A stretch of 64,000 nucleotides of DNA from Camellia lanceoleosa (Eukaryota; Streptophyta; Magnoliopsida; Ericales; Theaceae). How positions within the stretch are numbered: the first letter of the stretch is position 1; each line of letters starts with the position of its first letter. The position numbers were made by a program, and so were the translations under genes. A model generated the notes under the pieces. It searched no databases, was not told the origin of the DNA, and worked only from the letters and a program-made list of their open reading frames with translations. The stretch covers positions 46,322,190 through 46,386,189 of the forward strand of contig CM045761.1 in NCBI GenBank assembly GCA_025200525.1. Reading direction: 5' to 3'. Below, one piece after another: positions 1 to 10,890 of the stretch.

Positions 1-815
1 AAGATACGTTTATATGAATTATATTCCAAATGAAATGTGATACGCTATGATTTTTGAAATGATATATGTTTTCGTGAACGAATATTCTATATTTGAAATC
101 TATTATGGCATCCATAGATAGTCCCAAGTCATGGGGGACGGCATGAAAATGCGGGTCCATGACATACAAGTAATTACGAGATCTCGTTAGCTACTTCATT
201 GTGGTGATATGTGTTTAATCGGTATCCGGAACCGATTACTCTAGTCGGAAAATGTTTTGTGATGTGTTTTATGGGATGTACCATTATTATGTTCTGATAT
301 GAGAATGATTATGCTTTGATCTGTTTTCCGCTTATGATATGTTCGGATTTCATTCACTAACCCCTTTACCTTAATGTTATTCACTGTGCTTTAACTTACT
401 GTTTGTATATATATGTATATAGGTGAACATTCTAGAGTTCAAGCCCGAAGGCTTTTGCCTGGTGCTGTGTTTCTGTTGTCAGCCAACCACTGCGCTTCAC
501 GTAGAGATTCCCGAAGAGTCCTATGTTCAGTCCTTTGGGTTCTGTATATGTATAAGACTTGATTTGATGTTGTTGGCTGTACTTAAAATACTGTAATGTG
601 TGTGGGTATAACATATGGTTGACTATCGGATATGTATATAAAGTTTTAATTATTCTGTTTCATATAAGTCAGCACAGCTCATTGGACAATTATATTTATG
701 TATTTGTTTCCGCTAGCCCCTTAATTTTGTTAATCTGTTCAGAGGCCTTCGGTAATCCAAGGATTACTGGCCGGTTACGATGCTAAACCTATAGGGGCGG
801 GTTTGGGTCGTGACA
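1..815 (+). mobile_element. 3' part of a long LTR, family A, cut by the window edge
   Basis: The segment ends at 811-815 with GTCGTGACA, the reverse complement of the TGTCACGACCC terminus seen at 26040 and 36438. The last 200 bases align in reverse complement with those LTRs: the GGTTTGGGTCGTGACA end, the GGCCTTCGGTAATCC block and the block around TTGGACA. It is therefore the same LTR family in the opposite orientation, with its sense strand on +. The left end lies outside the window, so whether it is a solo LTR or a 3' LTR is unknown. No coding sequence is seen. Confidence 0.8.
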
Positions 816-2561
816 ATACATTTACCTAAAACTTACGACATAAAAAAATAAAGATTCTCATACAAATATTCATTCCAAATTTGATTCTTGTAAATTATGT
901 ATCTTATCTTTTTAGCACAAAAGAAAAAAAAGAAGGAAATATAATATAAATAAGGGTATAACCGTAAATATAATTTTTAAATAATATATTAAATTTAACT
1001 TTCCAAAATCAATGGGACTAATTGGTATATAAAAAAAATCTTTGGGACTAAATGGATTATCATTCCTTAAGATGGGATTTACAAGTAAATTTTTCTTCTT
1101 TTTTCTCAATTTTTTTTTATTTTATTTAATTTTTGTTAATATGTGTCACAATATGATTGGTTTAGAAATAAATTTTATATTCTTAAAATAAAATTTTAAA
1201 TTTAGATTTTTTCTTAAATTATGTTACAATAATTGGAATAAGATCAATATTCATTTCTTAATTTATACATCATTTATTAAATTATAAAATAATATTTTAA
1301 ATTTAAATTCTTCTTTAAATTATATTATTACAATTAGAATAAAATCAATATTCACATGTGCCATAATGATATCTTATAATATTATTGGTCTAAACATATT
1401 ATGCTATTAAATACACGTGTTCAAATTATTAATTGCTATTAAAAGTGTATATTTTTATTTTTTGTCATTTTTGTTTTAAATTTTATAAATTTTTTTATAT
1501 CATTCTAAACTACAAGGATTTGAACAATAAATTATTTTAATACAAATATTTTTTTAAACAAAAGACAAAAAATGAAGAAAATGAATAACTTTTTTAACAC
1601 TTGCCAAACATGGTAGATTTTGTTAATTTTTATTTTTATTTTTATCTCCATTGTCAATTAAACAAATTAAAATAAAAAAAAAATAATTTTTTTTACTTAA
1701 ACAGTTAATAAATGACTTTTGCTAGAATCAAATAGAAATAACATTATTTTTCTATTAAAAGTGATGGTTGGTAAAATTTAATTTTTTATATAATAAGAAA
1801 TGGGGGTTATACGTGATAATTTATTGTACTAGCAATGCTACAGAATAACACTTTCACCCATAATGATCTGGCAAGGGAGTTGGTTCCTTGTTATTAAGTG
1901 TATAGTAAATTAAGAATTAATATATATGATACCACATTATTATGGATACAACTGTGAGTGTTTTTTGTGGTTCTCAAACATTTTCGTTAATACTCATCTA
2001 AATTTTTTTAGCACTTGTGAAACATGGTAGATTTTTTTAATCTCAATTGTCAATTAAACATATTAAAATAAAAAATAAAATAAAAAAATTTGGCTCAAAT
2101 TGCTAAAAAGTGACTTTTGAAAAAACAAATAAAAATAAATGTTATTTTTCTATTAAAAGTGATGGTTCATTAAATATATTTTTTATTTAAAAAAAAAGAG
2201 AGATATAGGTGATAATTTATTAGTTATCTAGAATTATTTTCACATCAAATGAGAATACCATTCTAAATTTTCTTCTCACATTTTATTTTTTTATTTTTTA
2301 TCTAGATACTTTTATTTTGTAAGAAATTTAATTTTATTATATTTAAATATTTTATTGTAATTTTGAAATTAAAAATAATTTCTAAAAAATCTTTTTAAAA
2401 TTAATTTATGCCATAATAAAATGTACTTTTTTTTAATATCAACTTATTCAATGATCCCTTTCTAAAAGGTATATTTTTTAAACATAATAAAAAAAATTCT
2501 ATTGAAAAAACTTTAGCATATTGCTTTTGTTTTTGTTCATTGATATTAAATTTTTAATTAA
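816..2561. other. AT-rich spacer without genes
   Basis: Very AT-rich sequence with long A and T runs. No ORF with recognisable content was found on either strand. Apart from the local direct repeat listed separately, nothing is recognisable. Confidence 0.6.
1595..2225. repeat. local direct repeat, two diverged units about 410 bp apart
   Basis: The unit at about 1595-1830 recurs at about 2008-2225. Shared landmarks in the same order are AAACATGGTAGATTTT, TTGTCAATTAAACA, TTTTTCTATTAAAAGTGATGG and GTGATAATTTATT. The units differ by many substitutions and small gaps, so this is an old tandem duplication. Confidence 0.6.
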
Positions 2562-2970
2562 TCTTATGTACTATTAAAATAAATAAATTAGCAAATAATT
2601 TTATATATTTAAATACACAACTTTGCTTCGATTGCTTAACTTATTTGGTGTCTCTACTCAAATCAACTCTAATTTATTCAAATTTTTAAATTTTATATAA
2701 GTTCTCACAAAATTAAAAATTATGTTACCTAATTTTTAAAAAATTCCCAACTTGACAAACTCGTCTAAATTTACAACTCTAACAATGGGCTGAAAGTTAC
2801 ATGATTAAGGTTGTGATAAATTAAAAATTGATACATAAATTGTGAAACTTAAATTATAAGTTTCAATAGTTTTTTATTTTTATAACTTACATATAAAAAT
2901 CTAACTATTTATATTAGTTTATATAAAAATATTTATTAATTTTTTCACGCATAGCACGCGTTTGGACTAG
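2562..2970 (+). mobile_element. candidate short non-autonomous Helitron
   Basis: The 5' end reads TCTTATGTACTATTAAAAT directly after an A. The 3' end reads GCACGCGTTTGGACTAG directly before a T. Plant Helitrons usually start with TC, end in CTRR after a short hairpin, and insert between A and T. A weak stem (ACGC...GCGT) lies about 8 bases before the CTAG. There are no TIRs and no TSD, as expected. The 409-bp body is AT-rich and non-coding. The weak hairpin keeps confidence moderate. Confidence 0.5.
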
Positions 2971-3128
2971 TATTCATAATGTTCTCAGATACGTTAGTTG
3001 TTTGAATTTGGATAAATTGGTTAAATTTACATTCATTTGTGATGTTTTATTATGAATTATTTTTTGAAAAATTTAGTCAAAATTTTTTATTGGACTTTTA
3101 TTTGGTAAAAATGATAACTCAATTTATT

Positions 3129-3474
3129 GGGTAAATTACAAATTCACTCTATGAGATTTGCTTAAAGTATAAATTATCTCATGTGATTTGAAAAATTACA
3201 AATACGCCTTTGATGTAATTTTTTATTTAACAAAATTAATTTAAAAAATGAAATTCATAATTACTCTTCTATACAATAATAAAATTACTTAAATTATTAA
3301 TTGAAATATATTTTTAACATTGTTAAAAACTATTAATTGATTTCATAATTTATTAATAAAATGGACGATTTATTATGAAATTAGAAACTTCAGGGGATGG
3401 AATGTAATTTCTAGAACCACAGGAGGTGATTCGTATTTTAATCAAACCTTATAGGGTGTGTTTGTAATTTATCC
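3129..3474. mobile_element. Mutator-type MITE, copy 1
   Basis: The ends are inverted repeats, GGGTAAATTACAAA on the left and GGATAAATTACAAA read inward from the right. Flanking 9-mers are CAATTTATT (3120-3128) and TAATTTATT (3475-3483), an 8/9 match. The body shares ordered blocks with 5026-5367 and 48571-48879, for example TATTAATTGAAATATATTT and AATTTATTAATAAAATG. A 9-bp TSD points to the Mutator superfamily. Non-coding. Confidence 0.75.
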
Positions 3475-3563
3475 TAATTTATTTTACTTCATAAACCCTT
3501 TAAGGAGGATGCGTATAATTGAGTAAAGATAAAATAAATTTTTTTTGGACAATATTGTTGTGC

Positions 3564-3588
3564 ATATATATATATATATATATATATC
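3564..3588. repeat. (AT)n microsatellite
   Basis: Uninterrupted AT dinucleotides. Similar AT tracts occur near 9709, 9763, 11829, 14517, 52493, 54403 and 59329. Confidence 0.9.
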
Positions 3589-4599
3589 ATATAACTCTTT
3601 TGACAAGGAACACTTTTATTTTTATTTTATACAAGTTTTAAAATGTTGTATATGTATATTTTTGGTTGGTTCATCTAGTATGTATTCTATTTTTTATAAC
3701 AATAAAATGATATTATGAACCAAAGTAACATGTTACTATTTATGTCAATTTCAACGATATTTTTTTATTTTTTTTTTAAGAATTTCATAGTTAATATAGA
3801 TCTTATTTGATAGATCTTGATTAGAGGATTCTAAAAATACTAATTTTATTAAAAATCGACATCTAGATCAAAATTATATTATTTTAAAGTTTAAAATATT
3901 AAAATACTCACTAAGTATATTTTAATTATAGTGATATATATTGAACTTTTCCACAAAAAAAAAAACAAAAACAAAAACAAAACAAATTTTATACTCATCC
4001 TTAATATGTTAAAATTTTATTATTCCATCTGTCCCAAAATATTAGTTCCTTATTTTATTTTTTATTATCTCAAAATATTAATCATTTTTAAAAAATTAAG
4101 TATTAAAATAATATGAATTTTCTATTTTAACCTTCTTTTAAATTCATTAACAATATAAAATGTACAATTATGACAATTGATATTCTCTAAAAAAAATGTA
4201 TTATCAAAGGGTAATTTTTGAAAATTTATTTTTTTAAAAAATAAATAATTATGCTACCACAAAAAATTAATTTTTTAAAAAAAATATCATTATTTTGGAA
4301 CTAGAGGAGTATAAAAGAGAACTCTGGCAAAATCCCCTTATTTCTTCACGTCCTGTATTAAGTCTTTACCAGTAGAAACTGAAGTCCTTGTCATAATGCG
4401 TTGCATTTTTTTAAGGATAAAACTACTCTTATAAATTGTTACTGATACAAATTAAGGAACACTTTATTTGGATTATAAATTTAAATATATTTTTGAAAAG
4501 ATTTCACTTACATTTTTCTTTAGAATAATATTATAAATTTATTTTTATCAGCTCAAAAATTATTCAAAAATTAATCTCTATCACATTTTATATGGATCC

Positions 4600-4821
4600 T
4601 ACATAGATCACACACTATATAAATTAATCTCCACTACACAATCACCTACCTAAAAAATTCTGAGTGAATAAGTCTGAGTCTCTAGACTTTCCCTTTTCTT
4701 GATCACGCCTTACATAGATCTCACATAAATCTCACACTATACAAATTAATCTCTACTACATAATTATTCACTCAAAAAATTTTAAATGGGTAAGTCGGAG
4801 TCCCCAAACTTTCCCTTTTCC
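4600..4821. repeat. tandem repeat, two units of about 110-120 bp
   Basis: Both units (starting near 4600 and 4711) contain TACATAGATC, CACACTATA, AAATTAATCTC, CACTCAAAAAATT-like and GACTTTCCCTTTTC-like blocks in the same order. Non-coding. Traces of the same words (CAATCTCCACTACA, CTACTCAAAAAAATCTG) appear near 9350 and 59640, so it may be a fragment of a dispersed repeat. Confidence 0.6.
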
Positions 4822-5025
4822 TTTATGCTTTCTACCTTCTTCTATGCCATCCAGTGAATTTCTTTTGAATTAGAAATTAATTGAAGAAGTACATCATATT
4901 ATTGACATGTATATTACTTCACTTCTTTTTTTTCATAAACCTTTTTAAGAGCAACGATGCCCTCTTGATTGTATGGTTTCAGATGGACCTTTAAATTATT
5001 AAAATAGTATGCTTTAAATAATTTA

Positions 5026-5367
5026 GGATAAATTACCTATACTGCTGTTGAACTTTGTATAGATTGTCTCTTGTGGTATGGTTTTAGAAATTACATATAT
5101 CTCATTTTGAAATTTTTTATTTAACATAATTAATAGAAAAAATAAAATTCTTAAATATTCACTTATGTAATAATAAAATTATCAAAGTTATTAATCGAAA
5201 TATATTTAAGATATTATTAAAAACTATTAATTGACTCAATAATTTATTAATAAAATATGTTATTTTTTATAAATTAAAAATTGAAAAGGGTAAAATATAA
5301 TTTCTAAAACTATATGGAATAATTCGTATTTTTAACCAACCTTAAGGGATGTATTTGTGTTTTATCC
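5026..5367. mobile_element. Mutator-type MITE, copy 2
   Basis: Begins GGATAAATTACC and ends GTGTTTTATCC. Flanking 9-mers AATAATTTA (5017-5025) and AATTATTTA (5368-5376) match at 8 of 9. The internal sequence is collinear with the copies at 3129 and 48571. Non-coding. Confidence 0.7.
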
Positions 5368-5644
5368 AATTATTTATTTTTAAAATATGTGATGAAGTGA
5401 CTCAGAAATTTTTTAATTTATCATTTATTAATAATATACTTTTTAAATAATTATTGTGTGAAAGGGATTGAAACTTGAGATAAAGACAATTTGAGAAAAT
5501 ATTGCTAATTGGATTTGGTGGGCTACCTGTCATGTTAGACATCGACATATTTTAGTACTATTCATATTAATCATAGCCTCAATTTCATTTTTAAAATAAT
5601 TGTACAACAACCCAAAGAAAGTCTCACCTATTACACAACACAAA

Positions 5645-5797
5645 AATGCGCCGGACCCCAGTAAATGTCACTCCCAGTGACCCCAGTGCCACGTGGCACT
5701 GCGGGATTGAAAGGAAAGAAAAAAAAAAGAAAAAAAAAAGAAAATTGGCCAATAACAATACGCCACGTCACTGGGGTTCAGACCCAGTGTTGTACAC
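5645..5797. repeat. small hairpin element with an A-rich core
   Basis: The left half contains ACCCCAGTGCCACGTGGC. Read inward from the right end, the sequence contains ACCCCAGTGACGTGGCG, which forms an inverted repeat with it. The core is a long A-rich tract followed by TTGGCCAATAACA. Unlike the surrounding AT desert it is GC-rich at both ends. It resembles the pieces at 60054-60184 and 62239-62400 in design. Exact ends and TSD were not found. Two short ORFs here are by-products of the low-complexity core. Confidence 0.5.
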
Positions 5798-5886
5798 AAT
5801 ATATCTCTTACATTGTCATTTATTTTTTCATCACATATTTAAAATTTTCAAGCCCTGATTTGCATGTCAAAACATTCAATATGCAC

Positions 5887-6142
5887 GAACAGATGGTTGG
5901 TTCAATAGATAAGACCTTCGAATCCCTCGTTCAAGGCTTGGGTTCGAGTCTCTATAGTCCCTTGTTGGGGTTAAACATACTCCTTAGTGCCTGGAGTACG
6001 CGGGGGCTTAAGCTTCGGCCCTGACGTAGGTGCGGTGAGATTCTCTGCAGATATGCTGTAGGTACTAAGGGGCAATACACCCTGACAGATATGTTGGAGT
6101 AACCTATCTGCATATCTATTTTCTTGAATAAAAAAAAAAAAA
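5887..6142 (+). mobile_element. tRNA-derived SINE, apparently full length
   Basis: A 256-bp body is flanked by a perfect long direct repeat, AAAACATTCAATATGCAC at 5869-5886 and again ending at 6156 (CATTCAATATGCAC at 6143-6156 plus A's shared with the tail). Near the start TGGTTCAATAGATAAG fits a pol III A box. About 40 bases later GGGTTCGAGTCTC fits a B box. The 3' end is TTCTTGAAT followed by an A tract. TSD, split promoter and A tail together indicate LINE-mediated insertion of a tRNA-derived SINE. The intact TSD suggests it is fairly young. Confidence 0.85.
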
Positions 6143-6156
6143 CATTCAATATGCAC

Positions 6157-7115
6157 ATTTTACACACAATATCTCTCTTACAATCTCCATCCCCTTTGAG
6201 ATAAAGACAATTTGACATATATTGCTGATTGGATTTTGTGGGCTACCTTAGACATCGACATAATTTGGTATTATAAATATTAAATTACACTTTGCATGAT
6301 TGGTATTTTAAATATTAGAAATTGTATTTTAAAATTAATGTGTACAGTCTTACACTCAACCCTTTTTAACTTGTGCTTTTCTTTCCATCACACGTTAAAA
6401 AAATTGGGATAGTAAAGTCCTATGGAATGATCTTATACAAAGATTAGTTCAAAAAACATAAGTAAAATCTATTAACCCATTTAAGGCAAGTTTCATATCA
6501 TTTATAAGTTGATTCATTTACCTTATCTGATTAAAAAAATTATGGATTTAATTGTTATTTTAAAATATAGTTTATTTGAACTTTTTTCCTGCTTATATGC
6601 CCAAAAAAAAAAAGTGTAATTTTTGTAAGTTACAATTTGTAACTTTTGAGCTTTGAAAGCATTAAGGACCTATGGATAAAATAAAAGAGTCCCATCTCTT
6701 TTGTTTTAATTGTAACTTTTTAGGATATCTTAAATATTTGAACAATAAAAAAAATTACGTGACAACTTATATAACCAAACATATTTAATTTTTCTACAAA
6801 TTATGAAAAGTTACAGTAAATAGATTTACAATTTATTTTAAATCTTTCAAGTTAATAATTAAAACTTGTAATTATAAAAACTAACTTATAAATAATACCA
6901 AACAGGAGCTTTGTCCTATGTAAATAGATGGTTGTAAGCTAAAGTCCTATTTTTAAAAAATTGTATTTTTTATGCCTTTTTTATCCTTATTTTAAATTCA
7001 TGTCCAATAGATAAATAGGTGACACGTGAGCAAATAGAAGAATGACATATGAAAAAATAGATGAACAGATAGGTAGAGATAAATGGATAGTAAACAAATA
7101 GACAGATAAGCAGGG
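6157..7115. other. AT-rich spacer without genes
   Basis: No coding signal. Between about 6492 and 6905 the words ATCATTTATAAGTT and AACTTATAAATAAT lie in inverted orientation about 400 bp apart, next to ACCAAACAGGAGC, which resembles a hAT or Tourist terminus. No TSD was found, so this is not called as an element. From 7020 to 7095 the sequence is a degenerate repeat of ATAGATRRA-type words. Confidence 0.5.
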
Positions 7116-7793
7116 GGTAACACGGCCTTTCAAATTGTTTTGTCTCTCGACCCCAAAAGAATAAAACTTAAGACTATTGATTTAAAATTAAACTTATGGC
7201 ACGAAACCCTTTTAGCTTTTTTATTGGGCTTTGTCTCACTGACCAGAATTGCAGTTCGGCCTCAAATGTGATTGTGGGCTTCCTGATGTGGTTTTCAAAT
7301 GGGGCCTTAGTAACACAGAGGCTTAGTTGTTTAAGCAAAATCAGCCCTGGCCCTAGCTAATTTTAAATACTCCTCGCCTAATTTTTTTATATAAAACTGG
7401 GCCTGACCAAACCGTGGGCCACAGGCTCAAGTTTAATCTTCAAAGATAAAAGCCCAGGTCCCACCCAGCGGAGTCCGAGCCCAAGTGATCAAGCCCTACG
7501 CTTGGGGAAAATTATAGACTATTCTCGGAGTACCACGATCTGACTCATAACCAATCATAATTTATTATGTCCGTTCATGTTCCTCAATCACCCAATACAA
7601 TATCTCACCCACTCACCTTCTCTACTAATTACAATATTATGAAATACTATGTACCTATACTCCGATATAATTGAATAATTACCACGCGCTTGGCTTAGGG
7701 CAAATTTAAACGTCTAATAGGAGCCAACTAAGCTAAAAAAAAAGAAAAGAAAAGTCATTGTATAATGGGACATGTTTGGTATAATTTATTATA

Positions 7794-8021
7794 GGAGTTT
7801 TCTTAGGTGTGCAACCCACAAAAGGTGTAAGTGTAAGGTGTAAGGTGTAAGTGTAAGGTGTAAGTGTAAGTGTAAGTGGAAGGTATAAATGAAATGTATA
7901 AGTTGCACACCATGTGCCACTTACACAAAAGGTGTAAGTGCAAGGTAAAAAAAGTGTAAGTGTAAGATGTAAGTGAACACAAAAAGGTGTAAGGTGTAAG
8001 TTGCACACTATAACATTACCC
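7794..8021. mobile_element. MITE with internal GTGTAAG tandem array and 9-bp TSD
   Basis: A 228-bp insertion is bounded by perfect TTTATTATA repeats (7785-7793 and 8022-8030). Copy 2 of the duplication has a single TTTATTATA at 56486-56494, which is an exact empty site. The ends are imperfect inverted repeats sharing TGTGCAAC about 15 bases inside each terminus. The interior is a tandem run of GTGTAAG/GTGTAAGGTGTAAG units. A 9-bp TSD suggests the Mutator superfamily. Short minus-strand ORFs here only read through the repeat. Confidence 0.85.
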
Positions 8022-9412
8022 TTTATTATAAGTTAAAAACTCATAACTAAAAAGTAAAAGTTCAAAACATCCCTTCTTTCAACTTTTAGATAATCACCTT
8101 TTTGTTTTAACTTATAAAAAAAATAGTTCAGCTAAGTAGCTTAAATATTCGCCTCCCCCAAATGGCTCGAATGAATTGGTATTGGTTGTTATAGTCTTTG
8201 GCCCAATTGTCCCAAACCTGTGTGAAATTCATGCATTTACAAAACAACGAAAGCGAAGAGAGAAGAGAGAAGAGAAAGGACTACAAATCATTTTTCTTTG
8301 AAGTTAAGCGACCTATCAGAAATGGTCGAGCGACTACGGCTAACCACCGACTTGGGTGTTCATTGACGATAACGACAACCACCGCTAACCACCGACCTTG
8401 GTAAACCACCATCCACCACTCTTCAATTTCTCCAGTTTCTTAGGAAAATTCAACCTTGACTCACCAAGAACAAAGTCTCGCCTGTCAAGCAAATCTCAAG
8501 CCTCTCCCTGTCCTCTGTTCTTTTTTAAACCCAAACTCATAATCAAAATTAAAATCAAAACCCAAAATCAAACCCACAACCACAAATTTATTTTCTCTTT
8601 TCGTTCTTCTTTTCTGAATCCAAAATCAAAATCAAATCCCAAAATCAAAACCAAACCCTTAGTCACAATCACAAATCAAAATCTAAACTCAAATTAGACA
8701 AAATCAAACCCAAATCTATTGATGCAATCGTAGATCGTGGTTCCTTACTCTCCGGTGAAATTAATCAGAATTTACAAACTCTCTCACTTGTTCTCTCTCT
8801 ACACTTCTCTCACAATATATGTGTGACTGTGCAATAGAAAACACTTCATGATTCTCTCACATAGTGAAATGGTTTTATTTGACACACTCATATACCTCGT
8901 AAATTAACAAATACTAAATACGTAAAATTGAATACCATTTTTGTCATGTGTATTAACAGAACACCTCACTCTTTTTCCTTTGTAATTATTAGTCATATAA
9001 ATAAATAAATAAATAATATTGTCATATTTCTTACACTGTAATGTATATTTTTTATTGTTTTATTGTTATATTTACATATTATCGGTATTAATTTCAATTA
9101 TTTGAATTTTACCAAAAACAAGATGAATATAATTAAACTAAACTTGTAAAATTTATTATATTTTCTTCTAATCTTCAAGAATGGTTGGTGGAGACTGCTT
9201 ATTGATGCCGAATCTCTTTCTCTTGTCTCTCTTTCAATCTATTTTCAATAATATTAATGTTCTGATCCTAGAAATTTTATCCTGAATTTTACATAGAAAT
9301 AATAAATTATGACTCAAATTCATTTTATATTTAGATTCACGTTACGCCAATTCAATCTCCACTACAAAAACACTCTACTCAAAAAAATCTGAGAAAAAGA
9401 ATCTGGTCATAA

Positions 9413-9566
9413 TTTTGTTTCAGTGAAATAGTGAGGGAGATTCCATTAGTAAACATCTATTGAAACTTCTATTAATTACTAATTTGCATTTTTGTTTCAG
9501 TGAAATAGTGTCTGGCGGTGCAATTCCATTAGTAAACATCTATTGAGGCTTCTATTAATTCTAGGA
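9413..9566. repeat. tandem duplication of a 77-bp unit
   Basis: Two units each contain TTTTGTTTCAGTGAAATAGTG, CATTAGTAAACATCTATTGA and CTTCTATTAATT in order. The same doubled structure is present in copy 2 at about 59703-59850, so it predates the large duplication. Confidence 0.75.
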
Positions 9567-9944
9567 CTCTTAACAGTTTGGATGAAGGGGCTCTAGGTTG
9601 ACTTTGGCAGTGGTGGGGTGGCTTGGCTATAATGGTTAGGAGAGTATTCCTACACCACAAGTTATTAGTTTTAAGGTTGTGCTTGCATCATTAATTTTTG
9701 TATGAAATTAAAATATATATATATATATAAAATATAATTATATTTTATTTATATTTCATTTATATATATATATATATATATTAAAATTCTTATATAAATT
9801 TATAATTCAAACATAGTCTAAATAATTTTGATTACTCATTCCAATTTTAATTCTCAATTGTCTTCATCAAAGAAGATGAATGAGGACGAAATGGCTATTT
9901 ATGACAAGATATCCAATATTCAATGAGTGTAAATTATTTTTTAA

Positions 9945-10199
9945 TGGACAAATTACAAACATCCCTTTCGAGGTTTGGTGAAATTACAGATTCTCCCTTA
10001 AGATTTGAGAAATTACATCTCGCCCTCTGAAGTTTATATTTTCATAACAAATTGTCCTCTGAGGTTTTTATTTTCATACAGATTCATTCCTAATTTGTTA
10101 TGTAAATTTAACCTTCAAAAGATAATTTATAATTTTTCAAACTTTAAGGAAAATTTATATTTTTGTCAAATTTCGAGGGAGTGTTTCTAATTTGCCCTT
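9945..10199. mobile_element. MITE present in copy 1 only
   Basis: The left end is TGGACAAATTACAAAC. The right end read inward is GGGCAAATTAGAAAC, a TIR of about 15 bp. Flanks ATTTTTTAA and TTTTTTTAA give a near-perfect 9-bp TSD. Copy 2 of the duplication (about 60620-60640) reads straight through without it. The body repeats words of the type AAATTAC and CCTCKGARGTTT in both halves. Short ORFs inside are not conserved. Confidence 0.7.
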
Positions 10200-10850
10200 T
10201 TTTTTAAAATTATCTATTTCTCATCTTACCGACTTAAAAGTACATAAAAACGTTGTGGGAGGAACCTTCTCATGGGAAAACAGATGGAAAATAGCTGGCC
10301 TTTTTTCTGGCTCTCACTACTTTTATTATGATAAATTCATTTGGGAAAAGTTATGGCGCACACTTTTTGAAAGATATATATTATTTGTATTTTATAATTA
10401 AAAAAAAATTATAACTAAACATCATATAAAATATAATTAAAAATTTCATAAATTATAATTAAAATATTATTATAACTAAATAAAAAAATAATATAATTAA
10501 AAATACATATAATATGCTACTTTCAAGAGGTCTATATCGTGAATTTTCCAAATTATAAACCAATTAATCGGTGGTGTGAGCTAAAGAGAGAGCTAGCCAT
10601 AATGAACTGATAGGATGTACTTTTTGGGACCATTTTTGTGCTGGAATGGAATGGATTAATTAATACTTTTGTTTATTTTTATTATATTTACATTGGGGTT
10701 ACTACACTACTGTAGTATCAGAAATATAAAATAAAAAAAATTACGGATACATGAAAAAAATTATAATTTTAATTATTAATTTATATAAATTTTTTTACTA
10801 ATTTGTTATTATTTTTTTGAAACTTCATTTCCCATTCACATTTAGAAGTG

Positions 10851-10890
10851 GTAGCTGAGCTGGAAGACCTTGACGTTCAAGGACGAAATT
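10851..10890 (+). other. tRNA-like box pair, probably a decayed SINE head
   Basis: TAGCTGAGCTGG fits a pol III A box and GTTCAAGGAC loosely fits a B box, but only 11 bases separate them instead of the usual 30 or more. The same pair is at 62761-62800 in copy 2. This is too compact to be a tRNA gene; a deleted SINE head is the simplest reading. Confidence 0.3.

Noticed and set aside
7733..8008. Thr/Leu/Tyr-rich 91-residue minus ORF
   Set aside because: It is generated by the GTGTAAG tandem repeat inside a MITE.
8398..8697. 99-residue ORF in copy 1 of the duplication
   Set aside because: It is made of AATCAAAA-type simple repeats, and the frame is not kept in copy 2 (about 56850-57150).
10851..10890. 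A functional tRNA gene
   Set aside because: A-box and B-box-like words are only 11 bases apart, with no acceptor stem or anticodon arm.
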